Source: Paenibacillus macerans (GTDB taxonomy: Bacteria > Bacillota > Bacilli > Paenibacillales > Paenibacillaceae). From it: a DNA stretch of 64,000 nucleotides. The notes under the pieces are model-generated. The model was given only the letters and a program-made list of their open reading frames with translations, had not been told where the DNA came from and ran no database searches. The translations under genes and the position numbers were made by a program. The DNA is taken from contig NZ_JAMBOE010000001.1 in NCBI RefSeq assembly GCF_023715465.1, positions 124,001 to 188,000 on the forward strand, read 5' to 3'. Of this stretch, positions 62,031 to 64,000 are shown piece by piece; positions within the stretch are counted from its first letter, which is position 1; the number at the start of each line of letters is the position of its first letter.

Positions 62031-62075
62031 TCTGGGCGAAATCTTCGTAATTCCTATAGAAGCAGAGGTTTAAAA

Positions 62076-63074
62076 ATGGCAAAAAAAAGGGTAACTTTAG
62101 TTCAAGTCGCAAAAGACGCGGGCGTATCGCCCGCGACGGTCTCCCATTTTCTAAACGGCAACTTTCAGAAGATGGGCGCGGAGACGAAGGAAAAAATCAG
62201 TCTCTCCATCGAGAAATTAGGTTACCAAGTGAACCCGGTTGCCAAAAGTCTAATTACCGGCAGAATGCATACCATTGGGCTTGTTTTATCCGATAGCACC
62301 TATGACGGAGACGGTTACTTTGAGGACTTATACTTCCTCCATTTTGCCAAAGTCATCAAGCAGCAGTTAAAGGCCTTGGGATATAAAATTATTCTGCTGG
62401 ACTTTGAAGAAATTTTTATGAATGTCCAGATGGTCGACGGAATCATCGTCAAAGCAACTCTGGAAACAGAAAAATTCATGCCCAAATTAATGGACCTCAA
62501 CGTGCCGGTCATTACGGTAGGACGCCACAACTTATCCTACGGAGCACACGTGCTGCGCGTCAACGACTATCAGAGCGGCCAGACCGGGGTGAACCATTTG
62601 TTATCCCGCGGCTATGACAAGCTGGTCATTTTGACTTATCCGCACGGCCATGTTCCCGGTTTCGACGACCGGCTGAACGGAGCCAGCGAAACCTTGCAGC
62701 AGAACGGCAAGCTGCCAACCGTGATCACCGGCGATATGACGGAAACTTTTGGATACGAGACGGTGATGAACCTGGCCAAAAGCAACCAACTGCCGCAAGC
62801 GTTGTTTTGTTTGAATGATATCTCCGCCATCGGGGCGTTAAAGGCTTGCAAGGATTTGGGTCTTTCCGTTCCGGAGGAGCTTGCCGTGCTGGGCGTGGAC
62901 GATATGCCGACCGTTTCCGAACTGCTGAGTCTATCGACAATCCGGCACCCCATCAACGAATTGGCCGAGGCCGCTTCCAAGCTGATGATCGAATCCATTG
63001 AATCCGACAGCCAGCGCCTCGATCCTGTCGAAGAAGTGTTCCCGACGGAGTTGATGGTTCGGCGCACCAGTTGA
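62076..63074 (+). CDS. LacI family repressor
   Basis: 332 residues. The N-terminal helix-turn-helix is VTLVQVAKDAGVSPATVSHF with LNG, and the hinge helix NPVAKSLITGRM. The periplasmic-binding-like ligand domain ends with ELAVLGVDDMPTVSEL and LSTIRHPINELAEAA. It is the last gene of the GH32-GH172 operon (45-base gap), so it is probably autoregulated through the operators at 55917-56042 and released by the imported sugar. Confidence 0.92.
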   Translation: MAKKRVTLVQVAKDAGVSPATVSHFLNGNFQKMGAETKEKISLSIEKLGYQVNPVAKSLITGRMHTIGLVLSDSTYDGDGYFEDLYFLHFAKVIKQQLKALGYKIILLDFEEIFMNVQMVDGIIVKATLETEKFMPKLMDLNVPVITVGRHNLSYGAHVLRVNDYQSGQTGVNHLLSRGYDKLVILTYPHGHVPGFDDRLNGASETLQQNGKLPTVITGDMTETFGYETVMNLAKSNQLPQALFCLNDISAIGALKACKDLGLSVPEELAVLGVDDMPTVSELLSLSTIRHPINELAEAASKLMIESIESDSQRLDPVEEVFPTELMVRRTS

Positions 63075-63103
63075 TTTTTGATACATCTCGGCCAGATCAT
63101 TCA

Positions 63104-63147
63104 AAAAAATCGAGCAGGGGATTCAGTTATCCCCTGCTCGATTTTTT
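63104..63147. terminator. Bidirectional terminator
   Basis: AAAAAATCGAGCAGGGGAT pairs perfectly with its complement around a 6-base loop; T runs on both strands end the LacI gene and the converging DegV gene. Confidence 0.92.
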
Positions 63148-63191
63148 ACCAGAATTGTATTTCGACAAATATTCGATTGCCAAAATCAACG

Positions 63192-64000
63192 CTAAACGGA
63201 ACCATTCAGTAAATAGCTGACCGCGATCGTATTCGGACCGGTATGCGAACCTATCGCACATCCCCCTTCAATTACAGCCACTTCCTTGAAATGAATATGG
63301 TCGAGCAAATGAGAGCGAACCCTTTCTGCCATTTTCTCCGCCAGCGTCTGACCGATGATCACCAGGTTCGGACAAATCCGGTTTTTTTGACTGACTACTT
63401 TTTGCAAAATCGGCTCCAGCGCCTTTTCCATTTTACCACGGTATTTTTGAACGGAACGAACCTCGCCCTTAACGATGTTTAAGACTGGACGCACTTTCAG
63501 CACATTGCCGATGAGATGTTGTAAACTGGTAACGCGACCTCCCTTATGCAGATAATCCAACCTATTCACCAGGATTTCGATCTTGACCTTCTCTCTCACA
63601 TTCTCTATATCCCCGATTACTTCATTTAGGGGCTGCCCGGCTTCAAGCGCACGTGCGGCACGAATAACCAACAAGGCATAGCTGGCTGATAGGTGCATGG
63701 AATCCACGATGTGTACCCGTCCGGCCGGGAATTCTCTGGCTGCTATATGTGCGTTTTGATTGGTGGAAGATACCTTGGAAGACATGCTGATATATAAAAT
63801 ATTTTTTCCGGCACTGATCTCTGGCTCGAAAGTCCGGTAAAAATCCGCTGGGGACGGAGCAGCAGTTTTGGGAATAGTTCCTTCTTCCTCAACGCGACGG
63901 TATAATTCGACTGTTGTTATCTCCAGGGTATCTTTATAGGTTTGGCCCCCCAGGGTCACATAAAGCGGGACGATCCCAATATCGTATTGTTTGATCCAAT
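63192..64000 (-). CDS. DegV family fatty-acid-binding protein (partial, 5' end outside window)
   Basis: The frame is open to the right edge; upstream of the GTG at 63959 it encodes WIKQYDIGIVPLYV, the usual early strand of DegV, so the start lies beyond 64000. TAAPSPADFYRTFEPEISAG, YISMSSKVSSTNQNA, VDSMHLSASYALLVIRAARA and LDYLHKGGRVTSLQHLIGNV are family hallmarks. DegV/FakB proteins hold a fatty acid for phosphorylation by FakA. Unlinked to the sugar locus. Confidence 0.9.
   Translation of the reverse strand, partial: WIKQYDIGIVPLYVTLGGQTYKDTLEITTVELYRRVEEEGTIPKTAAPSPADFYRTFEPEISAGKNILYISMSSKVSSTNQNAHIAAREFPAGRVHIVDSMHLSASYALLVIRAARALEAGQPLNEVIGDIENVREKVKIEILVNRLDYLHKGGRVTSLQHLIGNVLKVRPVLNIVKGEVRSVQKYRGKMEKALEPILQKVVSQKNRICPNLVIIGQTLAEKMAERVRSHLLDHIHFKEVAVIEGGCAIGSHTGPNTIAVSYLLNGSV

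Overview
The window looks like a chromosome segment of a Paenibacillus-type member of the Bacillota. The evidence is AGGAGG-like ribosome binding sites, lipoprotein solute-binding proteins with binding-protein-dependent sugar permeases but no dedicated ATPase, YesM/YesN-type two-component pairs, an S-layer-homology surface enzyme, a stalk-domain (copper amine oxidase N-terminal-like) secreted protein, and several glycosidases. No rRNA, tRNA or CRISPR array was seen.

1-12.5 kb is a defence island. An AT-richer minus-strand operon enters from 7.6 kb and leaves through the left edge: a PglX/Eco57I-like adenine methyltransferase, a DUF4007-family protein, a small BrxF-like protein with a worn P-loop, and a large P-loop ATPase cut by the window edge. 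Next come a DUF7669-like pseudogene, a complete GmrSD-type enzyme (DUF262-DUF1524-DUF5655), and decayed ImmA/IrrE-like, DUF4297-like and radC genes.

13-23.3 kb is a polysaccharide uptake locus: a YesM/YesN pair, two permeases and a lipoprotein binding protein on the minus strand, divergent from a heparinase II/III-like lyase and a KdgF-like cupin. Import, cleavage of a uronic-acid glycan and processing of the unsaturated uronate product would fit together.

23.3-34.3 kb is a mosaic. It holds short pieces collinear with the preceding locus (binding-protein start, cupin end, a terminator, an ABC ATPase end), which suggests an old, mostly deleted tandem duplication. Between the pieces sit oxidoreductase/TetR modules, some visibly GC-rich and probably acquired, and a possible antitoxin.

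34.3-44.7 kb carries a giant SLH-anchored protein with two purple-acid-phosphatase-like halves, a stalk-domain secreted protein, a DHA2-type MFS exporter, an ankyrin lipoprotein, an aldo/keto reductase and a MmyB-like regulator.

45-63 kb holds two sugar loci. One has a six-hairpin glycosidase-like protein and, on the opposite strand, a YesN/YesM pair with binding protein, two permeases and a GH172 (DUF2961) enzyme. The other, on the plus strand, has a GH32-like enzyme, binding protein, two permeases, a second GH172 and a LacI regulator, with operator-like palindromes in the intervening promoter region. GH32 plus GH172 suggests use of difructose dianhydride or another fructo- or arabinofuranoside. 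A DegV-family gene runs off the right edge.

Three dispersed repeat families were found by eye: a MITE-like element with GTTCAAAAAGTCG ends, a 17-bp inverted repeat CTTTGCACGATTATCCC, and clustered TAACGGTTGT repeats.
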